DNA of 64,000 nt from Herbidospora daliensis (GCF_001570585.1 NZ_BBXF01000001.1:551691-615690); one strand, 5' to 3'. Positions 17,598-26,816 are shown, counted from the stretch's first letter. The notes: generated by a model from the sequence alone, not told the origin. A program made the numbers and translations.

Positions 17598-18446
17598 TCA
17601 TCCCTCCAGCGTGAACGACGCGGTGCGGACCTCGCCGTCGTGCTTGAAGTCGAAGAACAACCGGTAGGCGCCGCCCTCGGGGGGCGCCTGGGCCATGAAG
17701 ACGAGCCCGGTCATCGGGTGGACGTGCAGGTAGGCCAGGTCGCCGGCGCGCAGCATGACCAGATGGCCCTGGGCGCCCAGGTAGGGCTCCGGGTCGACCG
17801 GCGTGCCGTCTCTGCTGACCGCGAGGGCGAGCGGCGAGGGCTGGCCGGGGTTCATCTCGCCCTGGAGGGTGACGGTGTAGCCGTCGACGGTGGACGTCCG
17901 GCTCGTCTTGGGGAACGGGTCGGGCTCGAAGTCGCCCGGGGCGGTCAGGTCGGCGCCGAGGGTGAGGGCCGGGCCGCCTTCGGGGGCGAAGTCGGCGTAC
18001 ATGCGGTAGGCGCCGGGTTCCGGGAGGGCGAGCGGGATGGTCCAGGTGCCGTCGGGGGCCAGCTCGGGGTGGAGGTGCTGGAAGCCGCCCAGGTCGCGGG
18101 GGGCCACGATCAGGTGCAGCTTCTTCTCGTGGGCGACCTGGTAGCCGGTGACCGGCTTGCCGTCGGGGCCGACGATGTGGAAGGCGAAGTCGTGGCTCTT
18201 TCCCGGTTCCAGCGTGGTGGTCGCGGGGCGCAGGCGGTAGCCGTCTTGGGAGATCTGCAGGCCGCCCGGCACGCTCGGGGCGGTCTCGCCGGTCTCCTCG
18301 TGGGCGTGCCCGCCGTGGGCGGGCTCGGGAGAGTAGGCGACCTGACCTCGTGGCGGGTCCTCCTGGGTGACGCCGACCGCGTAGGCCCCGCCGAAGACGA
18401 CGGCGAGGCCGGCGGCGAAGACGCCCAGCTTCGTGGCGGTGTTCAC
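17598..18446 (-). CDS. Membrane-anchored His-rich copper-associated protein, duplicated domain
   Basis: 282 residues. One N-terminal membrane segment (about 5-25), then a His cluster ([10 protein letters not shown], 42-50). Two tandem beta-sandwich domains follow with matching His pairs: H106, H111 and FQHLHP (H124, H126), then QGHLVML (H228) and YLHVHP (H241, H243). The second ends in [14 protein letters not shown]. Placement between copZ and copA suggests an extracytoplasmic copper-binding or buffering role, which is inference; I know no tested homologue. GTG 18446 overlaps the copZ stop (GTGA), so synthesis is coupled to the chaperone. Confidence 0.82.
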   Translation of the reverse strand: MNTATKLGVFAAGLAVVFGGAYAVGVTQEDPPRGQVAYSPEPAHGGHAHEETGETAPSVPGGLQISQDGYRLRPATTTLEPGKSHDFAFHIVGPDGKPVTGYQVAHEKKLHLIVAPRDLGGFQHLHPELAPDGTWTIPLALPEPGAYRMYADFAPEGGPALTLGADLTAPGDFEPDPFPKTSRTSTVDGYTVTLQGEMNPGQPSPLALAVSRDGTPVDPEPYLGAQGHLVMLRAGDLAYLHVHPMTGLVFMAQAPPEGGAYRLFFDFKHDGEVRTASFTLEG

Positions 18447-18655
18447 GCCGGGCCCACCAAGGTGTAGCCGGCCTCCTCGACGGCGGCCTTGAGGGCGGTC
18501 TCGTCGACCGGGCTCTCGCTGGTCACGGTCACCGTGCCCGTCGGCACGTCGACCTTGACGTCGCTCACGCCCGCGATGGCGCGGACCTCTTCGGAGACGG
18601 AGCTGGCGCAGTGTCCGCAGGTCATGCCGGTGACGGTGTATGCGGTGACGGTCAT
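18443..18655 (-). CDS. copZ: Copper chaperone CopZ (single HMA domain)
   Basis: 70 residues, essentially one HMA domain, with TGMTCGHCASSV (Cys13 and Cys16) as the Cu(I) site and the usual beta-alpha-beta-beta-alpha-beta order. Carries Cu(I) in the cytoplasm to the CopA HMA domain and can load CsoR. ATG 18655 is 26 nt after the csoR stop. The stop overlaps the next start by 4 nt. Confidence 0.95.
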   Translation of the reverse strand: MTVTAYTVTGMTCGHCASSVSEEVRAIAGVSDVKVDVPTGTVTVTSESPVDETALKAAVEEAGYTLVGPA

Positions 18656-18681
18656 GGCGGTTCCTCTTTCAGGTCGAGTCG

Positions 18682-18963
18682 TCAGGAGCGGACGAGCCGG
18701 GCGATGGCGTCGGAGGCTTCCTTGATCTTCGCGTCGGCCTCGGGGCCGCCCTTGGCGGTGGCCTCGGCGACGCAGTGGGCCAGGTGCTCTTCGAGGAGCG
18801 CCAGGGCGAACGACTGCAGCGCGCGGTTGGCGGCCGACACCTGGGTCAGCACGTCGATGCAGTACTTGTCTTCTTCGACCATGCGCTGCAGGCCCCTGAC
18901 CTGCCCCTCGATCCGGCGGAGCCGCTTCAGATGGTCTTGCTTGTGATCGGTGTAGCCGTGCAT
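18682..18963 (-). CDS. csoR: Copper-sensing repressor CsoR
   Basis: 93 residues of the all-helical CsoR/RcnR family. The Cu(I) ligands C-H-C are Cys35, His60 and Cys64 (EEHLAHC), and RLRRIEGQVRGLQRMV is the family's DNA-contact helix. Homotetramer that releases operator DNA on Cu(I) binding. GGGGAGG precedes ATG 18963. A -10-like TACTAT (19000-18995) lies in the upstream region, overlapped by an operator-like palindrome, so it represses itself and both copper transport units. First gene of the csoR-copZ-X-copA operon. Confidence 0.95.
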   Translation of the reverse strand: MHGYTDHKQDHLKRLRRIEGQVRGLQRMVEEDKYCIDVLTQVSAANRALQSFALALLEEHLAHCVAEATAKGGPEADAKIKEASDAIARLVRS

Positions 18964-18994
18964 CGCGACCTCCCCGGGCCTTCGTCCTTGCTCA

Positions 18995-19047
18995 ATAGTA
19001 CCCCTAGGGGGTAGTGGTATAGAATCTAGCATACCCCCAGGGGGTTT
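18995..19047. promoter_or_regulatory. Two CsoR-type operators in divergent csoR/copB promoter region
   Basis: Site 1, TACCCCTAGGGGGTA at 18999-19013, overlaps the csoR -10 (TACTAT, 19000-18995). Site 2, ATACCCCCAGGGGGTTT at 19031-19047, lies just after the likely copB start of transcription, downstream of a -10-like TAGAAT (19020-19025). Both are G/C-tract palindromes of the TACCCCC-GGGGGTA kind bound by CsoR in other actinobacteria. Centres are about 33 bp apart, near three helical turns. Confidence 0.85.
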
Positions 19048-19065
19048 AGTCGAGGAGGTCCGGAA

Positions 19066-20967
19066 ATGCACGATCACCATGTGGCGCAGTACCGGCGGCT
19101 GTTCTGGTGGATGCTGGCGCTGGCCGTGCCGACGGTCCTCACCTCCGGCATGTTCGCCATGGTCGTGGGCTACCAGGCCCCCGGCCCGCCGTGGTTGTCA
19201 CCGGTGCTCGGCACCGTCATGTACGTCTGGGGCGGCCGCCCGTTCCTGACCGGGGCCGTCGACGAGCTGCGGTCGCGCCGGCCCGGGATGATGCTGCTGG
19301 TCGGGCTGGCCATCACGGTCGCCTTCGTCGCCTCGATGGGCGCGAGCCTGGGGCTGCTCGACCACGGTCTCGACTTCTGGTGGGAACTGGCGCTGCTGAT
19401 CGTGATCATGCTGCTGGGCCACTGGATCGAGATGCGCTCGCTGGCCCGCACCACCTCGGCGCTCGACTCGCTGGCCGCCCTGCTGCCCGACGAGGCCGAA
19501 CGCGCCGACGGCACGCGGGTGCCGCCGTCGGAGCTGCGGGTGGGCGACGTCGTGGTGGTCCGGCCGGGCGGCCGGATCCCGGCCGACGGCGTGGTCGTCG
19601 CGGGCTCGGCCGGCCTGGACGAATCGATGATCACCGGCGAGTCGGCGACCGTCCGCAGGTCGGAGGGCGACCGGGTGGTCGCCGGGACCGTCGCGACCGA
19701 CTCGGGCCTGCGCGTCGAGGTGCGGGCCGTCGGCGAGGACACCGCGCTGGCGGGCATCCGGCGGCTGGTCGAGGCCGCCCAGAACTCCACCTCGCGGGCC
19801 CAGCGCATCGCCGACCGGGCGGCCGCGCTGCTGTTCTGGTTCGCGCTCGGCGCGGGCCTGCTCACGGCGGCCGTCTGGACGCTGCTCGGGCAGCCCGACG
19901 AGGCGGTGGTCAGGACCATCACGGTCCTGGTGATCGCCTGCCCGCACGCCCTCGGCCTGGCCATTCCGCTGGTGGTGTCGATCGCGACCGAACGGGCCGC
20001 CCGCGCGGGGGTGCTGGTCAAAGACCGGCTGGCGCTCGAGAGCATGCGGACCGTCGACACCGTGCTGTTCGACAAGACCGGCACCCTGACCAAGGGCCGG
20101 CCCGCGCTCACCTGGGTCACCTCCGACGAGGTGCTGGCGCTGGCGGCGGCGGCCGAGGCCGACTCCGAGCATCCGCTCGCCAAGGCGATCGTGGCGGCGG
20201 CCAAGGAGCGCGGGCTCGACGTCGAGCCGGCGACGGAGTTCGTCTCCTCCCCCGCCCTCGGGGTGTCGGCCCGGGTCGGGTCGCAGACGGTGCAGGTCGG
20301 CGGGCCCGCGCTGCTCGAACGCGAGGGCGCCGAACCGCTGCGGGAGGCCGAGGGGGCGACCCTGCTGCACGTCCTGGCCGACGGCGCGGTCGTGGGGGCG
20401 CTGACGCTCGCCGACGAGATCCGGCCCGAGTCGCGCCGGGCCGTCGCCGACCTCGAATCGCGCGGGGTCGAGGTCGTGATGATCACCGGCGACGCCCGTC
20501 AGGTGGCCGAGGCGGTCGCGCGTGAGCTGGGGATCGCCCGCTTCTACGCGGGAGTACGGCCCGAGGACAAGGCGGGAGCCGTACAGGAACTGCAGGACGA
20601 AGGGCGGCGCGTCGCGATGGTCGGCGACGGGGTGAACGACGCGCCCGCGCTGGCGCGGGCGGACGTCGGGATCGCCATCGGGGCGGGCACCGACGTCGCC
20701 ATCGCCTCGGCCGGGGTCATCCTCGCCGGAGACGACCCCCGGGCCGTGCCGTCGGTCATGGACCTGTCGCGGGCCGCCTACCGGAAGATGAAGCAGAACC
20801 TCTGGTGGGCGGCGGGTTACAACCTCATTTCGGTCCCCCTGGCGGCCGGGGTGCTGGCGCCGTGGGGGTTCGTGCTGCCGATGTCGGTCGGCGCGATCCT
20901 GATGTCGGCCTCCACGGTCGTGGTGGCCGCCAACGCTCAGCTGCTGCGGCGGCTGAGGCTCTCGTAG
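19066..20967 (+). CDS. copB: Copper P1B-type ATPase, CopB-like (CPH motif)
   Basis: 633 residues. No HMA domain; a short His-containing N-terminus (MHDHH). The membrane metal motif is CPH (292-294, IACPHALGL), typical of the P1B-3 subgroup that exports Cu(II), Cu(I) or Ag(I). Phosphorylation DKTGT at Asp336, TGES about 190-193 and [11 protein letters not shown] near 525 are intact. GAGGAGG precedes ATG 19066. Divergent from csoR and controlled through the two palindromes between them. Its last 31 bp overlap the end of glgM. Confidence 0.92.
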   Translation: MHDHHVAQYRRLFWWMLALAVPTVLTSGMFAMVVGYQAPGPPWLSPVLGTVMYVWGGRPFLTGAVDELRSRRPGMMLLVGLAITVAFVASMGASLGLLDHGLDFWWELALLIVIMLLGHWIEMRSLARTTSALDSLAALLPDEAERADGTRVPPSELRVGDVVVVRPGGRIPADGVVVAGSAGLDESMITGESATVRRSEGDRVVAGTVATDSGLRVEVRAVGEDTALAGIRRLVEAAQNSTSRAQRIADRAAALLFWFALGAGLLTAAVWTLLGQPDEAVVRTITVLVIACPHALGLAIPLVVSIATERAARAGVLVKDRLALESMRTVDTVLFDKTGTLTKGRPALTWVTSDEVLALAAAAEADSEHPLAKAIVAAAKERGLDVEPATEFVSSPALGVSARVGSQTVQVGGPALLEREGAEPLREAEGATLLHVLADGAVVGALTLADEIRPESRRAVADLESRGVEVVMITGDARQVAEAVARELGIARFYAGVRPEDKAGAVQELQDEGRRVAMVGDGVNDAPALARADVGIAIGAGTDVAIASAGVILAGDDPRAVPSVMDLSRAAYRKMKQNLWWAAGYNLISVPLAAGVLAPWGFVLPMSVGAILMSASTVVVAANAQLLRRLRLS

Positions 20968-22118
20968 AGGTCCCGGGTGCGTTCGGCGATGGCCGGCCAG
21001 GAGAACTCCGCCACCGCGCGGGCCCGGCCGGCGCGGCCCATGCGGGCGGCCAGATCGGGGTCGGCAAGCAGCCGGTTGACGTCGGCGGCGAGGGCGTGGG
21101 CGAACAGGGCCGGGTCGCGCGGCTCGCCGTGCTCGCCCGCCTCGATCGGCACCAGCAGGCCGGTCTCGTCGTGCGCGACCACCTCGGGGATGCCGCCGGT
21201 CGCGGTGGCGACGACGGCGGTCTCGCAGGCCATCGCCTCCAGGTTCACGATCCCCATGGGCTCGTAGACCGACGGGCAGACGAAGACGGTCGCGTGGGTG
21301 AGGATCTCGATGATCTCCGGGCGCGGGCGCATCTCGGTGATCCAGATGACGCCCTCGCGGGTGGCCTGCAGCTCCTCGACCAGGGCGGTCACCTCGGCGG
21401 CGATCTCGGGCGTGTCGGGCGCCCCGGCGCAGAGCACGAGCTGCGCGGCCGGGTCGAAGTCGCGGGCGGCCCGCAGCAGGTGGGTCAGGCCCTTCTGGCG
21501 GGTGATCCGGCCGACGAAGACGACGTAGGGCTTGCCGGGGTCGATGCCGTGCCGCAGCAGCGCCTCGCTGGAGGAGGCGGGGGCGTACTCGTCGGTGTCG
21601 ATGCCGTTGTGGATCACCGTCACCTTGCCCGGGTCGATCTCCGGGTAGCAGGCCAGCACGTCGCGGCGCATGCCGCCGGAGACCGCGATGATCGCGTCCG
21701 CGGCGGCCAGGGCGGTGCGCTCGGCCCACGACGACAACACGTAGCCGCCGCCGAGCTGCTCGGCCTTCCAGGGGCGGAGCGGTTCGAGGCTGTGGGTGGT
21801 GGCGACGTGCGGGATGCCGTAGAGCATCTTGGCGACGTGGCCGGCAAAGTTGGCGTACCAGGTGTGGGAGTGCACGAGGTCGGCCCCCGCGCAGCCGGCC
21901 GCCATCTCCAGGTCGGTCCCGAGCACCTGGAGCGCGGCGTTCGCCGAGGTCAGGCCGGGTGGAGTCGAGTAGGCGTCGGCGCCCTCGCGGGGCGCGCCGA
22001 AGCAGCGGACCCGCGCGTCGAGGAGCCGTCGCAGCTCCCGCGAGAGGTATTCGATGTGCACACCCGCCCCGCCGTAAACGTCGGGCGGGAACTCACGGCT
22101 CAAAAGATCGACACGCAT
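20937..22118 (-). CDS. glgM: GT4 glycogen/maltose-1-phosphate synthase GlgM-type
   Basis: 393 residues, GT-B fold. N-terminal donor loop EFPPDVYGGAGVHIEYLSREL, middle HSHTWYANFAGHVAK, C-terminal VGRITRQKGL and VYEPMGIVNLEAMACE (the retaining GT E-x7-E). This short (about 390 aa) form, divergent from glgC, is the arrangement of the mycobacterial pair in which the enzyme makes alpha-maltose-1-phosphate from ADP-glucose for GlgE-type glucan synthesis; it was long annotated as GlgA. TAGGCT (22130-22125) ends 6 nt before ATG 22118, a leaderless start. Confidence 0.9.
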   Translation of the reverse strand: MRVDLLSREFPPDVYGGAGVHIEYLSRELRRLLDARVRCFGAPREGADAYSTPPGLTSANAALQVLGTDLEMAAGCAGADLVHSHTWYANFAGHVAKMLYGIPHVATTHSLEPLRPWKAEQLGGGYVLSSWAERTALAAADAIIAVSGGMRRDVLACYPEIDPGKVTVIHNGIDTDEYAPASSSEALLRHGIDPGKPYVVFVGRITRQKGLTHLLRAARDFDPAAQLVLCAGAPDTPEIAAEVTALVEELQATREGVIWITEMRPRPEIIEILTHATVFVCPSVYEPMGIVNLEAMACETAVVATATGGIPEVVAHDETGLLVPIEAGEHGEPRDPALFAHALAADVNRLLADPDLAARMGRAGRARAVAEFSWPAIAERTRDLYESLSRRSS

Positions 22119-22167
22119 ATGCGCAGCCTAGTGTTTGCGACCGTTTTGACGGGTTAAGGTCTGCGTC
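22119..22167. promoter_or_regulatory. Divergent leaderless promoters of glgM and glgC
   Basis: Only 49 bp separate the two start codons. TAGGCT (22130-22125, minus) lies 6 nt from the glgM ATG and TAAGGT (22155-22160, plus) lies 7 nt from the glgC ATG, neither with a Shine-Dalgarno. The two promoters face away and their -35 zones overlap, so they likely share any regulator. Confidence 0.7.
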
Positions 22168-23394
22168 ATGAGGGTCATGGCAATTGTGCTCGCCGGTGGT
22201 GAGGGGAAGCGGCTCATGCCGCTGACCGCGGACCGGGCCAAGCCGGCGGTGCCGTTCGGCGGGATCTACCGGCTCATCGATTTCGTCCTGTCGAACCTGG
22301 CCAACGGGCACTATCTCCAGATCGTGGTCCTGACCCAGTACAAGAACCACAGTCTCGACCGGCACATCTCGCGCACCTGGCGCCTGTCGGCGATGCTCGG
22401 CAACTACGTGACCCCGGTGCCCGCGCAGCAGCGCCTCGGCCCCCACTGGTTCTCCGGGTCGGCCGACGCCCTCCTCCAGAACCTCAACCTGGTCTACGAC
22501 GAGCTGCCCGACCACGTGATCGTGTTCGGCGCCGACCACATCTACCGCATGGACCCGCGCCAGATGGTGGAGCAGCACATCGACTCGGGCGCCGACGTGA
22601 CGGTGGCGGCGATCCGCCAGCCGCTGTCGACCTCCGACCAGTTCGGCGTGATCGAGACCGACCCGACCGGCCGCCGCATCACCGCCTTCCGCGAGAAGCC
22701 GAAGGACGCAGTCGGCCTGCCCGACTCCCCCGGCGAGATCTTCGCCTCGATGGGCAACTACGTCTTCCGGACGCAGGCCATGATCGAGGCCGTCCGCGAG
22801 GACGCCCTGGACTCCTCCAGCAAGCACGACCTGGGCGGCAACATCATCCCGATGATGGTCAAGGCCGGCAGCGCCGAGGTGTACGACTTCAAGAACAACA
22901 TCGTGCCCGGCTCGACCGAACGCGACCGCGGCTACTGGCGCGACGTGGGAACGCTCGACGCCTACTACGACGCCCACATGGACCTGATCTCGCCCCACCC
23001 GGTCTTCAACCTGTACAACGACCGGTGGCCGATCTACACCGGCCACGACCCGCTGCCCCCGGCCAAGTTCGTGCACAACGACGGCGACCGGGTCGGCCGC
23101 GCGATCGACTCGCTGGTGTCGGCCGGTGTGATCGTCTCGGGCGGCCTGGCGCTGCGCTCGGTGCTCTCCCCCGGCGTGATCCTGCACAGCCACGCCCACG
23201 TCGAGGACTCGGTGCTGATGGGCAACGTCAAGGTGGGCCGGGGCGCGATCGTGCGCCGGGCCATCGTCGACAAGAACGTCGTCATCCCCGACGGCGCCCG
23301 CATCGGCTTCGACCTCGAAGAGGACCGCGAGCGGTTCGAGGTCACCAAGGACGGCGTCGTGGTGATCGGGAAGAACGAGATCATCGACCGTTGA
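22168..23394 (+). CDS. glgC: Glucose-1-phosphate adenylyltransferase GlgC
   Basis: 408 residues. Makes ADP-glucose from glucose-1-phosphate and ATP, the first committed step of alpha-glucan synthesis. Nucleotidyltransferase motif [23 protein letters not shown] is split by usual family spacing; [11 protein letters not shown] holds the catalytic Asp, [10 protein letters not shown] the product site, and a left-handed beta-helix C-terminal domain begins near residue 300 ([15 protein letters not shown]). Length matches bacterial GlgC. Leaderless-type start (TAAGGT 7 nt upstream). Confidence 0.96.
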   Translation: MRVMAIVLAGGEGKRLMPLTADRAKPAVPFGGIYRLIDFVLSNLANGHYLQIVVLTQYKNHSLDRHISRTWRLSAMLGNYVTPVPAQQRLGPHWFSGSADALLQNLNLVYDELPDHVIVFGADHIYRMDPRQMVEQHIDSGADVTVAAIRQPLSTSDQFGVIETDPTGRRITAFREKPKDAVGLPDSPGEIFASMGNYVFRTQAMIEAVREDALDSSSKHDLGGNIIPMMVKAGSAEVYDFKNNIVPGSTERDRGYWRDVGTLDAYYDAHMDLISPHPVFNLYNDRWPIYTGHDPLPPAKFVHNDGDRVGRAIDSLVSAGVIVSGGLALRSVLSPGVILHSHAHVEDSVLMGNVKVGRGAIVRRAIVDKNVVIPDGARIGFDLEEDRERFEVTKDGVVVIGKNEIIDR

Positions 23395-23968
23395 TGCGCC
23401 AGGTGGGCTCGACGACCGTCCAGGCGTCGGCCCAGTCGCGGCGGACCCGGCGCCACACCAGCAGCCGGGTCACGCCCAGCAGGACGCAGCTCGCGACGAT
23501 CATGGCCAGCGGCACGCCCGTGCCGACGGTCAGCGCGGCCACCACGGTGGTCTCGCGGTCGCGCGGGCGCGGCACCGGCTGGCCCTGCGTGTCGGTGTAG
23601 ACGGTGATCTTCTGGCCCTTCATGGACAACACCGGGGCCTGGACCAGGCCCTGGTGGTCTCTGCCGTCAGGGCCCTTCCAGGCGGCCATCACGGTCGCCG
23701 TCGCCGGGCCGTTCACGGTCGCGTGCACGCGGGCGTCGTCGAGCAGGGTCGCCTCGGTGGCGTGCCGGGCACGCGCCTGCTCGTGTTCGGCGCGCACGCC
23801 CTCGCCGTAGGCCCTGATCCCCAGCATCAGCCCGCACACCACGGCGGCGAGCGTGACGAGGACGGCCAGCCGGCGGACCGCCGCCTCGACGCGGTCACAC
23901 GGGCGGCGCAACGGGTTCCGGTCGAATCCCAGCCAGCGCCGGAACCGGACCACAGGATTTGCAGCCAT
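23381..23968 (-). CDS. Rv1733c-like two-helix membrane protein
   Basis: 195 residues from ATG 23968, which has AGGTGGGGAG just upstream. Two membrane segments (about 36-55 and 145-165) flank an extracytoplasmic loop containing [20 protein letters not shown] and [13 protein letters not shown]. The N-terminus [20 protein letters not shown] is the recognisable hallmark of the actinobacterial Rv1733c-like family, whose function is unknown though the mycobacterial member belongs to the dormancy regulon. Convergent overlap with glgC of 14 bp. Confidence 0.8.
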   Translation of the reverse strand: MAANPVVRFRRWLGFDRNPLRRPCDRVEAAVRRLAVLVTLAAVVCGLMLGIRAYGEGVRAEHEQARARHATEATLLDDARVHATVNGPATATVMAAWKGPDGRDHQGLVQAPVLSMKGQKITVYTDTQGQPVPRPRDRETTVVAALTVGTGVPLAMIVASCVLLGVTRLLVWRRVRRDWADAWTVVEPTWRINGR

Positions 23969-24068
23969 CTCCCCACCTCTAGGGATCCCTACCACTTCAC
24001 ATCCGGTTTATGCCTATTTCCGGACATGTGACCTGGGGTTTCCGCCGCTTCGCGTTACGCTCGGGGGC

Positions 24069-24695
24069 GTGCGCCCAGCCCTCCTCGCCCTCACCGCCCT
24101 GCTCTTACTCGCGGCCTGCTCCACACCGCAGCCCAAGCCCATTCCGGGCACCGAGGTGCCCGACGGCTTCCACCGCATCGGCAGCGTGGCCACCGGCGTC
24201 TCGATCGGCGTGCCGACCGCCTGGAAGGTCGTCGACCTGTCGAAATCCGGCTTCGAGGAGCAGCTCGCGGCCACCGGCCTCACCGGCCCCGCGCTCGACC
24301 AGGCCCGCGAGGGCCTGAAGGCCCTCCAGAGCGCCAAGGCCGTCTACGCCCTCGACCCCGCCAGCCGCGAGGAGTCGAAGCAGGGCTTCGTCACCAACCT
24401 CAACGGCTTCTGCCAGCCGAGCGTGGGCGGCTCCAACGAGGCCCTCCAGCAGCAGGCCGAGCAGCAGCTCGCGAGCGTCGGCGCGACGGTCTCCGACGCG
24501 GGCGTGGTGAAGGTCGGCTCCGGTCAGGGGGTGCGCATCCGCTACACCCTGAAGATGCCGGCCGGGCCGGTCCAGGGCACCCAGTACTACGCCCACTCGG
24601 GCAAGGGCACGACCTGCGTGGTGACGCTGACGACCGACCTCGCGGGCAGGGAGACCCTGTTCGAGCAGATCGGGTCGACGATCAGACCTCTGTGA
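24069..24695 (+). CDS. Lipoprotein of unknown function
   Basis: 208 residues from GTG 24069. A type II signal with lipobox LAAC (residues about 14-17, ALTALLLLAACSTP) gives a lipid anchor. The mature part has an early block DGFHRIGSVATGVSIGVPTAWKV, like the N-terminal strand of PsbP/LpqN-type lipoproteins, and a Gln-rich helix (EALQQQAEQQLASVGA). LpqN-like binding is possible but not shown. TACGCT (24056-24061) ends 7 nt before the GTG, a leaderless start. Overlaps the MscS gene by 14 bp. Confidence 0.78.
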   Translation: MRPALLALTALLLLAACSTPQPKPIPGTEVPDGFHRIGSVATGVSIGVPTAWKVVDLSKSGFEEQLAATGLTGPALDQAREGLKALQSAKAVYALDPASREESKQGFVTNLNGFCQPSVGGSNEALQQQAEQQLASVGATVSDAGVVKVGSGQGVRIRYTLKMPAGPVQGTQYYAHSGKGTTCVVTLTTDLAGRETLFEQIGSTIRPL

Positions 24696-25710
24696 TCCGC
24701 AGCCGGGGCAGGCTCTCCGGGTGGTTCTCCCTGATCCACGTCACCAGGTGCTCCCGCACGTCGCACCGCAGGTCCCAGGCGCTGGCCGAGTCGGCGGCCG
24801 ACATGAGGGCGCGCACCTCGACCAGCCCGCCGGGGGTGACGTCGGTGACCTGGAGGGTCCAGTCCTTCTGGTCCCAGAGCGGGTTGTCCTTGATCGCCCG
24901 GTGCAGTTCGGCGCGCAGTTCGGCGATGGGCACCGCCCAGTCGACGCGCAGGAAGACGGTGCCGAGGATCCGGCTCTCGTGCCGGGTCCAGTTCTCGAAC
25001 GGGTTGTTGGCGAAGTGGGAGACGGGCAGGATCAGCCGCCGTTCGTCCCAGAGCCGCAGCGACACGTAGGTGAGGGTGAGCTCCTCGACCCGTCCCCACT
25101 CGCCCTGGACGACCACGACGTCGTCGAGCCTTATGGCGTCGGAGAAGGCCAGTTGGAGGCCGGCCAGCAGGTTGCCCAGGGTCGACTGGGCCGCGATCCC
25201 GACCAGCACACCGGCGATGCCCGCCGACGCGAGCAGCCCCGCTCCCAGCGCCCTGACCTGGGGGAAGGTGAACAACATGGCGCCGAGGGCGAGCACGATC
25301 ACGGCGGCGGCGCAGACCCGGCGCACCAGCTCGATCTGGGTCCTGATCCGCCGGGCCCGCCGGTTGGCGTCCCCTTCGACCCGCACCAGCCGTTCCAGTA
25401 CGACGTCCGTCACCGCGTAGGCGGCCTGGATGACGAGCCAGGTGACGCAGAAGATCAGCGCGATGGTGGTCAGGTGGCCGACCCAGCCCTCGGCGTCGGG
25501 CGGGATCAGCCCCCGGTCGTAGACGGCGGTGCCGGTGGCGAGGGCGGCGGTCACGAAGCCGGGCCAGGTGCAGCGCCGGACCAGCGGCCCGGCCAGGGCC
25601 CAGCGGTCGCCGACGAGCCGTGAGCGCAGGATGCGCCGCACCAGCTCGACCGCGATGAGGGCGGCGAGCACGGCGATGGCGAGGGAGATCCAGTTCCATG
25701 CGTCCGTCAC
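24682..25710 (-). CDS. MscS-family mechanosensitive ion channel
   Basis: 342 residues. Four or five membrane segments in the first 160 residues; the pore helix is the Gly/Ala-rich GLLASAGIAGVLVGIAAQS followed by TLGNLLAGLQLAFSDAIRLDDVVVV, the MscS signature, then a beta-domain (ERRLILPVSHFANNPFENWT). Opens under membrane tension to relieve osmotic shock. It begins with GTG 25710. The YxxxNxxF-type segment is complete, so it should be functional. Confidence 0.93.
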   Translation of the reverse strand: MTDAWNWISLAIAVLAALIAVELVRRILRSRLVGDRWALAGPLVRRCTWPGFVTAALATGTAVYDRGLIPPDAEGWVGHLTTIALIFCVTWLVIQAAYAVTDVVLERLVRVEGDANRRARRIRTQIELVRRVCAAAVIVLALGAMLFTFPQVRALGAGLLASAGIAGVLVGIAAQSTLGNLLAGLQLAFSDAIRLDDVVVVQGEWGRVEELTLTYVSLRLWDERRLILPVSHFANNPFENWTRHESRILGTVFLRVDWAVPIAELRAELHRAIKDNPLWDQKDWTLQVTDVTPGGLVEVRALMSAADSASAWDLRCDVREHLVTWIRENHPESLPRLRITEV

Positions 25711-25760
25711 GGATTGAGATCACCACATTTATGGCTCTTTGTCAGATTTTTGGGGTCAGA

Positions 25761-26687
25761 TTATTGCTTGAGGCCGAGATCGGTCAGGACGTCGCGGGAG
25801 CGGGCCGACTCGACGCCCAGCCAGTCGTCGAAGTCGGGGCCCTCCAGGTAGAGCGGGGCCCAGAGGTGGCGGCGGCAGGAGGCGGCCCACTCGTCGGAGG
25901 CGCCGATGCTGCGGCACAGGTCGAGCAGGTGGGCGCGGTCGTCGTCGCGGAGCGCGTCGGAGGCCAGCAGGGCGCGCCAGTCGGCGTGGACGAGACGGAC
26001 CCCCGACTCCATCAGGGTCGGCGCGTCGACCTCCGGCAGGCGCTCGGGCGACGAGACGGCCAGCGCCCGGACGCGACCGGCGCGGATCTGCGGCGCGAGC
26101 CCGGCGACCCCGCCGACGCCGGCCGCGACCCGGCCGTCGAGCAGCGCGCCCAGCAGCCCGTCTCCGCCGGCGAAGGAGGCGTAGTCGACGAGGCGCGCGT
26201 CGGCGCCGAGCCCCTTGGCGACCAGGCCGCACAGGACGTGGTCGGCGCCGCCGTGGCCCCGGCCGCCCATCAGCACCGAGCCGGGAGCCCGGCGCAGCGC
26301 GGCGGCCAGGTCGCCGAAGTGCCGGAACCGGGAGCCCATCGGGGCGACCACGACCGACCACTCCCCCGCCATCCGGGCGAGCGGGACCGTGCCCGTCAGG
26401 TTGACCAGCGCGGGCCCCGCGACCAGCAGCCGCCCCCGGCTCGCACGGTGGGTGAAGTCCTTGATCGACGCCTTGTCGCCGTCGCAGGTGGTGACGTCGA
26501 CGGCGCGGGCCAGGCCGCGCTTCGTGACGAGCCGCCGCAGTTCCCGGGCGAACGCGTCGTCGAGCCCGCCCACGACGGCGGGCACGACCAGGGAGAGCGG
26601 CACGCCCAGTGGGCGTGGGTCAGCCCCGCAGCCGGCGGCCAATGCGGCGAGCCCGGCTCCCCACAGGAGGAACTCCCGACGCCGCAC
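25761..26687 (-). CDS. Bug/TctC-type solute-binding lipoprotein, orphan
   Basis: 308 residues. Begins RRREFLLWGAGLAALAAGC, a twin-Arg-like signal with a lipobox Cys19, so export may be by Tat before lipid anchoring. The rest matches the tripartite tricarboxylate transporter binding proteins: VAPMGSRFRHFGDLAAALRRAPGS, ALLDGRVAAGVGGVAGLAPQI, RALAVSSPERLPEVDAPTL. GTG 26687 has GAGGGGAGGGCGGA upstream. No TctA/TctB membrane subunits are in the window, so its partner must be elsewhere or it acts as a sensor. The substrate is not predictable. Confidence 0.87.
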   Translation of the reverse strand: MRRREFLLWGAGLAALAAGCGADPRPLGVPLSLVVPAVVGGLDDAFARELRRLVTKRGLARAVDVTTCDGDKASIKDFTHRASRGRLLVAGPALVNLTGTVPLARMAGEWSVVVAPMGSRFRHFGDLAAALRRAPGSVLMGGRGHGGADHVLCGLVAKGLGADARLVDYASFAGGDGLLGALLDGRVAAGVGGVAGLAPQIRAGRVRALAVSSPERLPEVDAPTLMESGVRLVHADWRALLASDALRDDDRAHLLDLCRSIGASDEWAASCRRHLWAPLYLEGPDFDDWLGVESARSRDVLTDLGLKQ

Positions 26688-26758
26688 TCCGCCCTCCCCT
26701 CGGTCTTACACGTTGAGCATATGACCGATTACCTGGCGTTACGTCGGCGGGGTCCGGG

Positions 26759-26816
26759 TTGACGGGAGAGGTCTCCATCAATTAACTAATGCATTAGTGG
26801 ATTGATGGGAGTGACG
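26759..26816 (+). promoter_or_regulatory. Autoregulated promoter of GntR-ABC unit
   Basis: -35 TTGACG (26759-26764), a 17-bp spacer and -10 TTAACT (26782-26787). The perfect 14-bp palindrome ACTAATGCATTAGT (26785-26798) covers the end of the -10 and the likely start point. A YtrA-type repressor encoded directly downstream is the natural ligand. Confidence 0.72.
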
